A DNA stretch of 64,000 nt from Lasiosphaeris hirsuta (GCA_030549175.1 JAUKUA010000002.1:992001-1056000), one strand, 5' to 3'; shown: positions 1 through 11,055, counted from the first letter of the stretch. Program-made: numbers and translations. Notes: a model not told the origin generated them from the sequence alone.

Positions 1-1633
1 TGATGCAGCCGGCTATCAATGAGAAGGGATCCATGGCTAACTTTCATGAACATTCACGTCCCAGGTGAGGGGAGATGCAGTTTAATGATATGGATGCCGT
101 GACAAGATAAAAGGCTCAACGGGATGGTGTGGTCGGGCTGGGTGGGGGGCAGTGGTCGTGGTGTAGTACCCGACCCAGTCCGAGTCGGGGACCAGGGTGG
201 CTGGCACTGATGCTACTACCCCGCCTGGTCCCCAACTTATGGTCGACTCGATACTCCTTTGCCTATTGGCAAGGAACACCGGGTAGAGCACATTGACATT
301 GTCTTTGAGAGAATAAATATCCGCCTTGAAGTACCTAGAGGCCTTCTGACGCCGGTGTGTTTAAACCCGGTATTCTCGAGACGAAAGACAGCTTTACGAG
401 CCTCAGCGATGCGTGATTTATCAACATCGACATGGCAGTTCAATCTCGAGATTTGAGGTGGTGCGCTACCAAACCAACAGGGGCAAGGTTGTATTCCTGC
501 CATTTTCGAGCCAGCGGGCCCCTACATGGAGCTGCAACGCAAAACCGTTGCCTGTGACGGATCAATACAGTATGCACATGTGCCCTGATTCCTAACGTGG
601 CCCATGGTTCCCCCTCATGTCGAACAGGAAGCTGGAGCCGGGAGAAGCTGAATACCTGCCTGAGATGCGCCACAACTTACAGCCCCAACATCATGCCGCC
701 AGGCGGGCAAAACACACGGCCATTTCCTGTGCCACACACCGTTAAGGCTGAAAGAAACTCAAACACGAAGTAGTTCGGGATTACTGGAGCTTCAAAAGCC
801 ACAAATATGCAAAGGTCCTAGGAGGTCGCATCCTTGCTGGCGTTCTCAGGTATCACGACCAGTATCTAGTTGCACAAGAGACGTTACACAGGCAGATTGA
901 TAACCTTTGTGGCCCAAGCTGAGACGGTAGGGACAATAATAGGGCATCACCGCCTACTTGCTGTTGCACAATGCTGGTGATCTTCTTTGGTATGCACATG
1001 CAAGATACAGTGCTATGCACCAAGTGTGGCCGTGGAGTTGCGAGTACCCGTGTAGTTTTGGGTCCTCGCACCACCACCACCACCACCACCACCACCACCG
1101 CCTAGCCGTATGTTTCTTCACTCCAATGGCAGAGAAAAAAAAACCTGCAATTCTAACACTGTCTCTGATCTTATTACGCCCAGGTCGAACTGTCCATTTT
1201 TCTCAAACAAACAACCTGTCATTGCAGAACCTTCTTTCACAGCAATGATAACTAGATAGTGTACCTAGCATGGACCATTACGGTTCACCGCTATGACTCG
1301 GGATTGCCAAAGGAGAAAGTCATGGAAAGGGAATTGCTACCTGCTCTGAATGTCGGTCACTAATGTTGCTACTATGCAAGCTTGTGAATACAGAGGCCCC
1401 GCGGGGTAGGCAAATAGAGGTAAGCAGGGTGGGGAGTGAAGTGAGGAAGGGATGAGCAATGAATAGCCACTGAATTGACCTATCGGCCGCTGGGCAGAGA
1501 AAGAAGATGGATTAGAAGGTAGCCCATCAGTATCGACAGCTCCAAGATGACGGTCCCTAAACGGACAAGGACTCAACATCTCAGGACATCATGGTGGGAC
1601 CGCAACGACATAGCCCTCACCACCTAATCCGCC
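1..1633. other. intergenic, no supported gene
   Basis: No reading frame here has a convincing start, codon pattern or recognisable motif on either strand. It contains a CAC microsatellite, which creates a fake His-rich frame on plus and a Val-rich one on minus, and otherwise mixed-composition sequence. Confidence 0.6.
1069..1099. repeat. (CAC)10 microsatellite
   Basis: About ten uninterrupted CAC trinucleotides, seen directly. It lies in non-genic sequence and explains the poly-His and poly-Val frames that cross it. Confidence 0.95.
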
Positions 1634-2438
1634 CTAAGCACCGCCTGTGCCCCCGGAAATCAAGAAACTCGCCTCCTTAATCTTATCAATCTTAACCCCG
1701 GCTTTAGACCGCGGCACAAGCTTAAAATTAAGCGTCCCCTTATCTTTGCTCTCGCTGGGGAGGATAAGTACCGTAGAAGATTAAAGCGCAGATTCGAAAG
1801 CATCGTCGCCGTCGGCGGGTCCGCGCCCGTCGCGAGCAGCGGGTTCTGCTGTCCTCCCGAGTCGAAAGGCGGCATCGGCGTGGCTCGCGATACGAGCCGA
1901 TATGTGTGGCGAATACATCGAGATATCAACACGGCGTGTTCCCTGGCCGTTAAAAAGAGATGTTCTAGGGTGTGTGTAGTCCCATCGGCTGCTGTCCACG
2001 GCGGTAGCACCGTCTCCATCCTCGTGAAGTGCTTCGTTGAGGCCATTCAAGCCCCTGACGAGGTCTCCCATGGCTCCCAACGTGTCGACGCGAGACCGAT
2101 ACAGCCCCAGCGCCCCGTGGACATGGATCTTGGAGGCGAGCGGACTCGCTGGGATCTGTGTCATGGTGCGCGTGCGCATAAGATATGAGCGCGTCCATCG
2201 GCGTCGTGCCAACCGACAACACAGTAGCTTGCCTCTGCGCGGGAAAGAAACTTTTCCTTCTTGCCCGCATTTCCCTCGTCATTTTCAAAGTTGTCGACGA
2301 TGGAAAAAGACGTTTGAGCAGTGCGGCTGGTAGTCGGCAAAGAGCTGATTCGAACTCAACTTTGGTCCCTTTTGCGGCGCTGATGAAGGGCGAGACGTCG
2401 ACCTGCAGATCCATGCTCTCTGGCCGGAATATCATCAA
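1634..2438 (-). pseudogene. possible decayed gene, unknown family
   Basis: I do not recognise the family. On the minus strand a coding-like frame can start at ATG 2164 (MTQIPASP...) and runs to a TAA at 1783-1781. The same frame then continues past that codon for about 48 coherent residues to a second stop near 1634, ending in ISGGTGGA. Upstream, a neighbouring frame (2438 to about 2180) also looks coding but is offset by one base. The pattern fits a gene carrying one nonsense codon (CAA to TAA would explain it) and one frameshift. It could also be chance open frame in GC-rich DNA. The plus-strand frame 2185-2856 over part of the same DNA is the competing reading. Confidence 0.3.
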
Positions 2439-4039
2439 GTTTCCACATGTTGTTTTTCGTCAATGTTGCCGTCGTCGACCCCTGCCAACCACACCACCCC
2501 TCGCCGCTTTTGCTCAGGTACCTACCTTCTCTTCACCACATGCACCCTCTTCGACCCAGTCATCTGGGTGTCCCAAGAAGAAGCGCCAAATTTGTCTAGA
2601 ATATTTTCGAATGGTATCAAGCACGCTGAAGGACGAGAAGAACACGCGCAGTCTAGGCCTGTATGAGATGCAGTACTCCGTTGGGCTGGAAACCACTTGG
2701 GGGGTTGACTTTCCAGTATTTTCTCTGGTCGCAATGGCCGTTGACCCGGCAAACTCGGCCTTCTTCGTCGACTCTGATATCGACCATATCTCACGAATCT
2801 ACCGGGATCATCAAGAGTGTCTGATCGATTACGGCGTCCACCTAAGCAGTAATTAGATTATATATATATAGTTATATACTAGGTGCGTGGTGATTCCTTC
2901 TATTGTGGCTTGGCATATTGTTTATTTTGAGACTCCAGCTGCTAGATCAAGTACATTCGCACCCAAACGAGTCCTTAGCAAGCGTGACTACCCGGTACTT
3001 GGTGTGTCACCCCACACACACTTATCGAAAGCCTTAATAGGTTGGTCCGCTCCGGGACGGACAAGGCGTGGACAACACAATATCCCCCAATTGGGAGGAT
3101 TACAATATACTAAAAAATGTGGGCGAATTGAACATCTCCCTGGGCTTCTGCGAAGCTCACTTAGTACTGCTTCAACGGGGTTCCCTATACTAACAAACCC
3201 CTAGGTACCTAAACATGGATATACACTGAGGAGGCGAGACGACAGCAAGCTAAGGTTGAACTTAAAAAGCTCCTACAAGGGAAGCAGAAACCTAGATATC
3301 TTAGCAACTTCTAGAATCACCAAAGCGAGGCTAAACTGTCGACGCCTAGGTCTGCAGGACCATATGGTAAGACCGTATGGGAGTACCATCCGCTTATCCT
3401 TGGCCAAAACGAACCTTAGAGGGAAGGGGACTCGGGTGCTATGAGGAGCGTCTGCACACGCAGAAACGCAGAGACCTTGGACGTTATCGTCTACGACGAG
3501 TCCCGGGGCTTTACCAAAAGAAAAATACCCAAGTTCACTAACGCCAAATGCTACCACGCTCTCCCGACGGAACCTAGGCCCCTGCAGCACGCTGGACTTT
3601 CGGTGTGAGGCGGCACATTGCAACTGGGTTGCCTACACCATCGCTTCTCCTTTTCTTGGTACCCCTTTTTTCTTCTAAGCCATCGAATTCTACCCGGCAA
3701 AAAAACCTCAAGGCGGGTAGTGAACTGCTTTCTCAATTCAGCCTTGGCTCGCGGCACAACTTGCAGCGTAGGGTATTTCTTTGTCTGCCAAAGCGCCCAC
3801 CTCCCACCAGTATGATTGTGAAAGAATTGCGACACAGCAATTCCGTTCTTGCTTCGAAATAATCGACAAGACTTTCTTTGTCTGATTGCAAGCACACGGC
3901 TGTTCGTTCGTTTCTTGTTTTTCTTTATATGCCTTCTGTCCCTCCTACTCTTCTGTCCCTCCAATTCAATCTTGGTTACCAGATTTTTTTATTCTTTTTT
4001 CGCCTTCCTTTCGACAAGTCCAGCAACCTCCCTAACATC
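2439..4039. other. intergenic; 5' flank of kinase-like gene
   Basis: No supported gene. A plus-strand frame from ATG 2611 to 2856 (81 codons) has an ordinary composition but no recognisable motif and no other support. The last 200 bases before 4040 are rich in pyrimidine runs, as is common in fungal promoters and 5' UTRs. Two copies of the palindrome AGGTACCT occur (2516-2523 and 3203-3210). Confidence 0.5.
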
Positions 4040-5230
4040 ATGGCAGGCCTCACCTTCACCAGAGATGAGGTCAGCGTGAACGAATCGGTGGATACTAAAA
4101 CCGGCGCTCAATCTGGTCTCTACCATTATTGGGGTGCAGGCAGCATTGACGAAGACGATCAGCTCTTTGTTGAAACCATTTGACGGCGTCCCATCGGAGC
4201 ACACCATCGAGCAGATCAACGATGCTCTCCAAGGTATGTCAAATCACAGTTTTCGCTCCCCCTGCTCCCCCCCCCTTTTGATCATTCGTGGCCGACTCGG
4301 GTGTCTTGAGAGAGAGCACTCGCTTCCGAGACATTTAGGCTTGTAGAATTACCGCTTTCCTTCAAAGGGGAAAATAATTTGGGTTGCTAACATTTACCAC
4401 TAGAAGTGCCCAACGACCGGATCTTCTTCCCACTTCCGATCCCGTGGTTCTTCGCAGCCACTCGCGTCACCATCGCTGACCAGTGGCGGCGCGAGGCCGA
4501 GTCGAGCTGGTACCTGAAGAGACCGTGGTTTGTGCGCATCATCGACGTTCCGCACGACTCGTGGACTGTCGTGGCAGAGTGGTTCGCCATTGAAGTCAAG
4601 ATGCTAGAGCTCCTCTCTTCGTTCCCACAGCACCCCAACATTATCGAGTACCACGGCTGCCGCGTCCGCAAGGGCCGGGTCACAGGTGTTTACCTCGGCC
4701 GCGTGGAGGGCAGCAACCTGTGGGACCACATCCAATCCGGCAAGACAGTCGACAGAGAGCCCTTTCTCGCCGCCTTGGAATCCGCAATCAACCAGCTCCA
4801 CGACACCGTGGGGATAGCGCACAACGACATCCAGCCCTTCAACATCATGGTGAGCCCGGACGGGAAAGTCCCAACCCTGGTCGACTTGGGCTCATCCGAG
4901 CTGATAGGCGAGGAGATCTCCCAATGCCGCATGCACACCACCTGGAGAGAGGATCCGCCTGACATGGCGATGGAAGAAGCCATGTGCAACATCGATGGCG
5001 AGGACACGAACTTCCGCATCATGTCTATCAGGTCGCGGGACCTCGCCGCCCTCAACAAGCTGCGCACCTGGCTTGACGATCCCGCTACCCTTGGCAGCGC
5101 TTCCATGCGGAACGAATCAATGCCGAAGCTGAACGATGAGGATGGAGGACCCCAGCTATTAGAGCGCCAAAACCCCACAAGAGCGAGTCACGGCTTTCGA
5201 ATATTAGACTTGGCCCCGGACAGCGGTTGA
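4040..5230 (+). CDS. protein kinase-like protein (possible pseudokinase)
   Basis: Three exons: 4040-4069, 4140-4233 and 4404-5230, giving 316 residues. The ATG lies in a good context (ACATCATGGC). Intron 1 is GTCAGC...GTGCAG; intron 2 is GTATGT...CACTAG with branch TGCTAAC. All phases agree, so the in-frame TGA at 4181 of the unspliced frame is not used. The protein kinase fold is seen in a catalytic-loop match, HNDIQPFN (about 181-188, in place of HRDxKxxN), followed by VDLGSSE in place of DFG. The upstream segment FAIEVKMLELL fits helix C, and HPNIIEYHG fits the next strand. The usual VAIK lysine is not obvious, since the matching segment reads WFVRIID, so catalysis is uncertain. Fungal genomes carry many such divergent, lineage-specific kinases of unknown substrate. 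The final 60 residues have no recognised domain. Confidence 0.75.
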
Positions 5231-6028
5231 CGGTTGTGTGTGTTGGGGGGTTGGGAGTGTCCGGCTACGTGTTAGAGAAATGTAGCGGGGTTAAAGAATT
5301 AAATATGTATTGATACATGGCGTCATCGGCGCCAAAACAGGCGAAGCCAAGCCCTTCATTGTAGTAAACAGGTGGTAGCATGCACGCCTCGATGCGAACG
5401 ACCCTGACTCGCCGCCGTGGGGTGTGCGCATGCATCTGGACCGATGGCGTTGCTGAAGCACCGTGGGCTGGCCCGGCAAGACGATTTCCCAAACAGCAGA
5501 CCACCTCTCCGGCTCTTTAGCGTCGAGTTTTGATTTCCGCCAGAGCTGTCGGGAATGCCAACCTTCCGGAGTGGAAGAGAAGAAGATAAAGACTAGATTA
5601 AGGGAATAGTAGCTCTAACGGTATAAATAGGTTACCCAGCTATACTGAATAGATGGTTCACTAGACAAGAGGCAGAAAGATTTCAAGTCACCGTCCCCCT
5701 GGATTATTTGCGAAGCATAACCCCTCTGGGAGATCCTTTCGCATATCAGCAACGTGTACGCGGCCTATAACAGATATAGAGCCACATATTTGCTGATTCA
5801 CGGCTTCGCCCTAGTGCAGTTAGCTCGCTCGTGATAATAGTGTTCATGAGATAACTAATCCACAGTATTTAAGTAGTTTTGCATTTTTGGCTAAAGCGGC
5901 AGCTTAGTGAAGTGAAGTTGACGGTTTCTACTTCTATAAGCTCTCTTCGCTTCGACGCTGCAATGTTATCGATCTTGTGGCAGGCTAGGCTCACCCATAG
6001 CTCACTCTAGCTTAGGAGCGGCTCAGGA
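5231..6028. other. non-coding, AT-rich block
   Basis: From about 5520 to 6030 the DNA becomes visibly AT-richer, with many stops in all frames. It ends abruptly where the GC-rich pseudogene at 6029-6745 begins. It may be a decayed repeat, but I see no terminal repeats or transposase motifs. Confidence 0.5.
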
Positions 6029-6745
6029 TCACGCAAGAACAGGGAAATTGCTGAGGGCAACTTCAAGGTAAAACATAGGACTGTAGTCGCTCTCAACAAC
6101 CCAGCAAGCGATCTTGGGGACCAGGCTCGGGAGGCGTGCTTCAGCAGGTTCAATGGTGCTGGGATCCGCGATGTGTCGAATCACAAGCCAACGGGTGGGC
6201 AGATTGGGGAAGGCAGGGGCAGTCGGATCTACGACACCATCCTTGTCCTTGTTGTCGTCCTTGTTGTCCCCATCGCTATCCAGATACTCGAACTCGTCAT
6301 CAAAGCCGTTTTTCCTTGCTGTGTCCGGCCCCTAGAAAGGGGGGGGGAGTCACCCGGGGAAGTGGTCGGTGTGTCTGGCTTCGTGGCAGCGATGCCGCTC
6401 CGGTAGAGGCGGGGGATTGTCCAGTGGACGTAAACGCCGCTGTCGACGGTTGCGCTCCTCGTCAGTCCCGAGGTCGATAAAGCGCGAGTTAAGCTGGGCG
6501 GGCCACGAGTTGTGCAGGTCGATGGGGTTGAGGATGTCGCTCTGGATGTAGTCGGTGTCGAGTCGCAGAAACGTGTAGTTGGGCTGCACAATTGGGGCAA
6601 TTTTGGCGAACGTAGGTTTATCTTCCGGGTCATCGGTCTGCCGTCCTTTTTTTTTGTCGTCGCTGGCGTCGAAAACGGGACGGTTGAAAATAGAGGCGTC
6701 GAGTGTCAGGGGAATGAGGACGTTGTGGTCCTGGTCTGAAGCCAT
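6029..6745 (-). pseudogene. N-terminal fragment of a large uncharacterised fungal protein
   Basis: Reading minus from ATG 6745, the fragment starts with NVLIPLTLDAS, then IAPIVQPNYTFLRL and RFIDLGTDEE. After a one-base shift near 6447 it reads GVYVHWTIPRLYRSG. After a second shift at a G-run near 6338-6346 it reads NGFDDEFEYLD, PTRWLVIRHIAD and WVVESDY, ending at TGA 6031-6029. These motifs resemble the start of a large family of uncharacterised fungal proteins that I know by its conserved start, G-V-Y-x-H-W-x-(L/M/I)-P-R. Only about 235 residues remain, so the gene is truncated where an AT-rich block begins, in addition to its frameshifts. It is divergent from the metallo-beta-lactamase remnant at 7023, with about 280 bp between them. 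Function unknown. Confidence 0.65.
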
Positions 6746-7022
6746 GCTAACGAACGGCGCTAGCAAAACTGTGAGCGCCGCCGTCTCTGTCATGTATTCG
6801 TTGTCTCTGAGGTGAGCATTTGTGGTCTTCGGGGTGTGATCTCACATAAAGGTAGTCCCAGCGCCATGTCTGCTGGTCGAAGATGCTCATCCTTACAGGT
6901 CTCGAACCGACTCCCCAGGTTGGTGACATTGAAAATACGCGACCAGTCGTGTGAGGTTGTGTGTATTTTACCAGAACCTGTCTGGTCAGGGGTCTGTCAT
7001 GCCAAGCCTCTAAACCCGAAGG

Positions 7023-8345
7023 TTGACCAAACCTGGCAAAAGCTCGACAGTCGAGAGAATTGACAAGTCGAAAGCGCTGGTAAGCAAGACGGAGAAGCCC
7101 TTCCTGGGCGTGTGCGTTGCCCCAGCCGACAAGACGGCGGGCAGGGTGTCTACACGGCTGTACGTATACTTTGTCGGCAGTGACAACAATGTGGACGTTG
7201 TGAGCAGCGATATCAACGACAAGGAAGGGTCTGTCGCCTTTAACACCAAATCAGTACCGGTAGCAACGTTTGACGTCCACCAGGGCGAAAGCACCCTCGT
7301 CGAGGTGGCCCCGTGGTCGCAGCTGGCCGTGCTACCATGTATAGCTCGCGCCCCACGCCCGTTGACCCCAACGCGCCCATTGATCCCGACGCGGCCGAGA
7401 AGAAAGCGGCCGCAAAACCCTGCAACCTGCTGTTTTGCTTCGATGCCAAGTCCGAGAGCTTGAGGTCGACCGAGTGCGATGAGTGGCAGTGACTGCCCGC
7501 TGCTGATTCGGCGCGTTTCCTGTGTGAGGATTGCGCCCAGTGGAAGTCAACAAGCAGTAGCAGGTCATTGTGCGATGAGTGCTCGGAGAAAGGCGCAGAG
7601 ACGGGGTTTTGAAGTTGAGGTTACGAGTATTTTCCGCTATAAGTTCAAACCAAAGTTGTAGCTAGGTACCTCGTTGCAGGCAAATCCAGTCGAATGTTTT
7701 GGCCCTGGGGCCCACAGGCTCTGCAGATTATCGACAGCACAGTGTAGACAGTCGGCCGAAGTGAAAATTTGTGACACTGGGTTTGGCAGCTGCGAGCTAG
7801 GCAAGCCAGGGTGCCAGGGTGTCGCACGGAAGGGGCAGGCATTAGTGTAAACCCCCAAGGTGAATAAAGGTGAATGTGACCCTCGACGGCGGAGACTCGG
7901 CGAAGGGGGGTTCGAGAGGCAACTTCCACCCCAACATCACCACGACCATCAAGTACATTGAAGACTCGTTCACGTGTCAAGGACCAGAAAAGGATGGAGG
8001 CGTCAGCAGGAACAAGTCACGGCTCAAATTCGACGCGTTTGTCGTCACTCACTGGGACAGCGACCACTGTCAGGTCGTTCTTGGTTTCCTTTATTACAAA
8101 GATATCCGGAAACAGGCCAGTAAGCCCAATGTGCCGCCAGCCAACGAAATCAAACTACGCCGTGCCATCTACGATGAGAAAACTGGTGCCCTTACATCCT
8201 TCTTGTACGCCCCGAGCTGGAAAACTTTTCGAGCAGATATCCAAAAAGAGCCTCGGAAGAAAAAGGAGAGTGGGCCAATGTTCCCAGAACGCCAGTGGGG
8301 CGTAGACTTTCGAACCGATAAGGATAACTCGCCTTCTGGCAAGCG
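7023..8345 (+). pseudogene. metallo-beta-lactamase-fold hydrolase remnant
   Basis: The most informative part is the plus frame 7870-8345, beginning VTLDGGDSAKGG. It carries FDAFVVTHWDSDHCQ (about residues 56-70 of that frame), the T-H-x-D-x-D-H metal-binding motif of metallo-beta-lactamase-fold hydrolases. The later metal ligands are missing, so the domain is truncated. The stretch 7023-7340 (FLGVCVAP, STRLYVYFVG) and, in another frame, 7340-7600 (PVDPNAPIDPDAAEKK, then FLCEDCAQW and SLCDEC, a possible zinc ribbon) look like coding sequence too. They may be the upstream part of the same gene or a separate decayed gene; the STRLYVYFVG stretch faintly resembles a lectin-type repeat, which I cannot confirm. 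A TGA interrupts the 7340-7600 frame and frames shift several times. Confidence 0.6.
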
Positions 8346-8697
8346 AGGCCGACTCATCTGACACAGAAATTCTGTCAATCTCGCAACAGCTTCGGCGAGC
8401 GTCCAACGGGGAGGAGGCGCTGGATATTGTGACGGATGGGCTGCGAGATAAACTTGCTTCTATCCTGATACTCCCTGCCGAGGTCGCTGCGCTTTCAGCA
8501 GGCGACCATGACCATCACGGCCCCTGTGTCTAGACTCGCTCACAGCAATTGAGCTGCGTAACTAGATCGAGAAGGAACTGCAAGCTCACTTGCAAGTGTT
8601 GGAGTTGCTGAAGAGCGGGCTCTTGCGCGATTTGGCGGGGTTGATCTTGAAGAAGACCAGGCTCGAGGGCGCGTGGACCGAGGCCTATGCCCAGTAG
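8346..8697 (+). pseudogene. polyketide synthase C-terminal acyl carrier domain fragment
   Basis: Frame from about 8350 reads LRRASNGEEALDIVTDGL, then RDKLASILILPAE, which fits helix 1 of an acyl carrier protein. After a one-base shift near 8530 it continues LDSLTAIELRN, then a TAG, then IEKELQAHLQVLELLKSG and LRDLAGLILKK to a TAG at 8695-8697. DSLTAIELRNW is the phosphopantetheine-attachment signature of fungal reducing polyketide synthases, with Ser as the cofactor site. The internal TAG sits exactly where the family has Trp (TGG), so a single G-to-A change explains it. Nothing upstream resembles ketosynthase or other PKS domains. This is therefore only the 3' end of a synthase gene, directly abutting the metallo-hydrolase remnant. 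Confidence 0.75.
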
Positions 8698-8862
8698 CTT
8701 GGCGTAAATAAAGGGAATCATGGCCAATGGTCATGGCTAAGAAACAGTAATGGCAATTATAATTAATATATATAGGTGCACACCTTATCCAAGGTAATTA
8801 ACGAAGGCAGACATGACACAGGGCGTTGGAGACATTTTGTATGTACCTACTAGAATTTCGGT

Positions 8863-9399
8863 TTGGCCTTTTTGCAATTGAACCTGCCCACGTTGGCGAT
8901 TTTGGCTCCCACCGGGCATTTCTTCCCCCCCTCCCTCACTTGCCCCCTTGCCAATCCACCTAATCTTGGAGGCAGTGCTAGTGTCCACATGATGCTCTGG
9001 TATGTAAACCCTGAAGACGAGTCCGAGGACCTGGTGCCGGAGCCACCGGACGAGCATGACGTGTCCACGGCGCCGTCGTGGTCGTGGGCAAAGATCAGAG
9101 GCAACTGGGGCTATCGATGTCCACCTGTTATTTCCACGTGCTTTGTTGTGACCAAGGTCAAAAAGGCAGAGCTGTATTTGCTGATGCCGGATAGGTTTGG
9201 CGCGCTGGAGAAGGGTATCATTGATCTCGAGGGAATGGTCGCCTCGGCGGTTGTCCAATATGAATCCCTACCGGCAGAGCTTTCTTACGCGGAGAAGATG
9301 AAGCGTCAAAAGGTCAAGCTGGTCAGGGACGGTACTGAGGCCTACATGTGGCAAGATTTTGTTCTGGATGCTGTTCCGGACCCTGTCAGTGTGGGCTAA
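8863..9399 (+). pseudogene. C-terminal remnant of a HET-domain protein
   Basis: An open frame of 178 codons whose middle reads MMLWYVNPEDES and STAPSWSWAKIRGNWGY. The APSWSWA(S/K) motif after a Leu-Trp stretch is the hallmark of the region C-terminal to HET domains in fungal heterokaryon-incompatibility proteins. The HET domain itself (ALSYxWG, YLWIDxLCI, RxWxxQE) is absent upstream, where PKS and metallo-hydrolase fragments lie instead. This is a 5'-truncated gene, not a complete small protein. The first 40 residues before MMLW are probably not original coding sequence. Confidence 0.7.
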
Positions 9400-9913
9400 G
9401 TTGTGCACTGTCTGTGTATACGAGGTGCAGCCTACGACGACTTCCCATTCCTGGTGCTTCACGGCGCGGTTCTGAGGGGTTCTGTGGATGACTGACGCCC
9501 CTCACGAGAATTGGCATGTTCGCTAGCCCTGTCCAATGGCTTGATGCGTGTCAACGCGTCAAGGTCAGGATTTCCTAGACCATGAGAAGTGAGCATCTGT
9601 TCCCAGAGGTAGCATCACCCGGCGTCTCTATACTACTGGCAGCTCTAGTCGCTGTCAAGACTAGGTTCATGGTGGGCGATGTGACCACGTGGAGGTTGTA
9701 GATGATGACTTGGCTGCCCGACCAACTCCCGGGACACTTGCAACAAAGCCGAGCAGTCACAAGAGGGGCAGCCACAAAAGGCCGATGCCTAGAATAGAGG
9801 GCATATTTGCTCGTGGATCAAGATTAAGCCCTGCCGAAGGCCGGTAAGCCCCTTCGTCTTGTCTAGTGACGCACTCTGTTAGTTTGGCGTTGCCTGACAG
9901 AAACCTAAAGGGG
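9400..9913. other. intergenic, 3' flank of chitosanase
   Basis: No supported gene; short frames only. It separates the HET remnant from the end of the minus-strand chitosanase. Confidence 0.6.
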
Positions 9914-11055
9914 CTACGGGCGACTGCAGACCCGGTTGGTGCAGACCAGCTCATCCGAGCAGTCATCGTAGGTTGAGCAACTTGCTCCGGCACAATGACC
10001 GGGCCACTCGCAGCTCCCTGCTCCAGCACCAGGTCCCGTCCCGCCTCCACCGCCTCCACCACCTGAACCACCACCCCCGGAACCGCCCCCGGACCCTCCT
10101 CCGGGGCTACCTCCCGACCCCCCGCCGGGCTGATCGGCCCCTATCTTAGAGATAAGAGTGTCACCCAAGCCCTTGATACTCTGCTCAAACTGGTCGTAGT
10201 TCCTCGCCGCCCAGTTGGCGCCGGCTGCTCCCGGAACGGCAGCGCCCCCCGCAAACGCGAGATACAGCACATCGTCGTTATCGTGGCCGCGGTCCCCGTT
10301 CACATTCTTGCCGTAGCACGCCGTCGCCAGCGATATGGACGCCTCGCCGACAACCGGATGGGCCCCGTCGTCGCCGTTGATGTCGCCCCACACACCGTAA
10401 ATCTACCCCCTGTCAGCAAATCCTCCTCATCTGACAAGAGAGAAAAGGAAGAAGACCCACCAACTGCCCCCCACAAACCACGGCCATCAAACTCAGCGGC
10501 TGGATGCCGTACTCCTGCGGGTTAAACTTCTCCCAGCCGGGCTTGGCGCCCGTGTTGCCGAACACGACGTAGGGGTGCACGTTGGCGTTGAGGTCGTTGA
10601 TGCCCTTGCCGTACCCCTCGACCATGTACTGGAAGGCCGTGATGGACTGCGTGTCACGGCTGCTCCCGCACCGGCCGTCGTCGGCCGGGCCGCCCTGCGC
10701 CCCGTCGCAGTCGATGTCCATGTTGGCCAGGGCGCCGGCCGTACCTTGGAGGTATACGATGCCGTACTTGGCGAGGTAGTCGCCGCAGTAGGAGAAGGCT
10801 GTGCGGGGGTGTTAGTGTGGTGGTGATGGTGGTGGTGGTGGTGGTGACGGGGGAGGAGGAGGGCTGGGGGAGTTTACTGCTGGCGCCCGAGTCTTTACTC
10901 CAGAAGCCCGTGGCAAGTTTGTTGGAACATGTCCCGCTCTTCTTGAGCGTGTTGTAGAAATTCTGGATGTTGATGGGTACGTCGCGGGCCTGAGACACTT
11001 GGGCTATGCCCAGCAGGGCGAGGAGCAGACACCAAAGGTAGAAGGTGGAAGCCAT
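9914..11055 (-). CDS. secreted chitosanase, glycoside hydrolase family 75, with Cys-rich tail
   Basis: Exons (minus) 11055-10878, 10798-10461 and 10402-9914; 334 residues. Intron 1 is GTAAAC...CACAG with branch CTAAC; intron 2 is GTGGGT...GGGTAG. The protein starts with a signal peptide (MASTFYLWCLLLALLGIAQV, then SQA). The GH75 body follows: ASTFSYCGDYLAKYG, DIDCDGAQGGPADDGRCGSS, NANVHPYVVFGN, then IYGVWGDINGDDG and VGEASISLATACYG. By analogy with characterised GH75 enzymes, the Asp in VWGD (about 179) and the Glu in VGEAS (about 192) are the likely catalytic pair. It should cleave chitosan outside the cell. After residue 263 comes a Gly/Ser linker of about 40 residues and a 32-residue module with six cysteines (spacing 5-4-5-5-4), an accessory module most GH75 enzymes lack. 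Convincing in family, length and splicing. Confidence 0.95.

Noticed and set aside
958..1248. ORF with a His10 stretch
   Set aside because: Produced entirely by the CAC microsatellite; no other coding character.
4040..4183. Apparent frameshift in the kinase gene at TGA 4181
   Set aside because: An intron at 4070-4139 (GTCAGC...GTGCAG) joins the ATG exon to the downstream frame in phase, so no mutation is needed.
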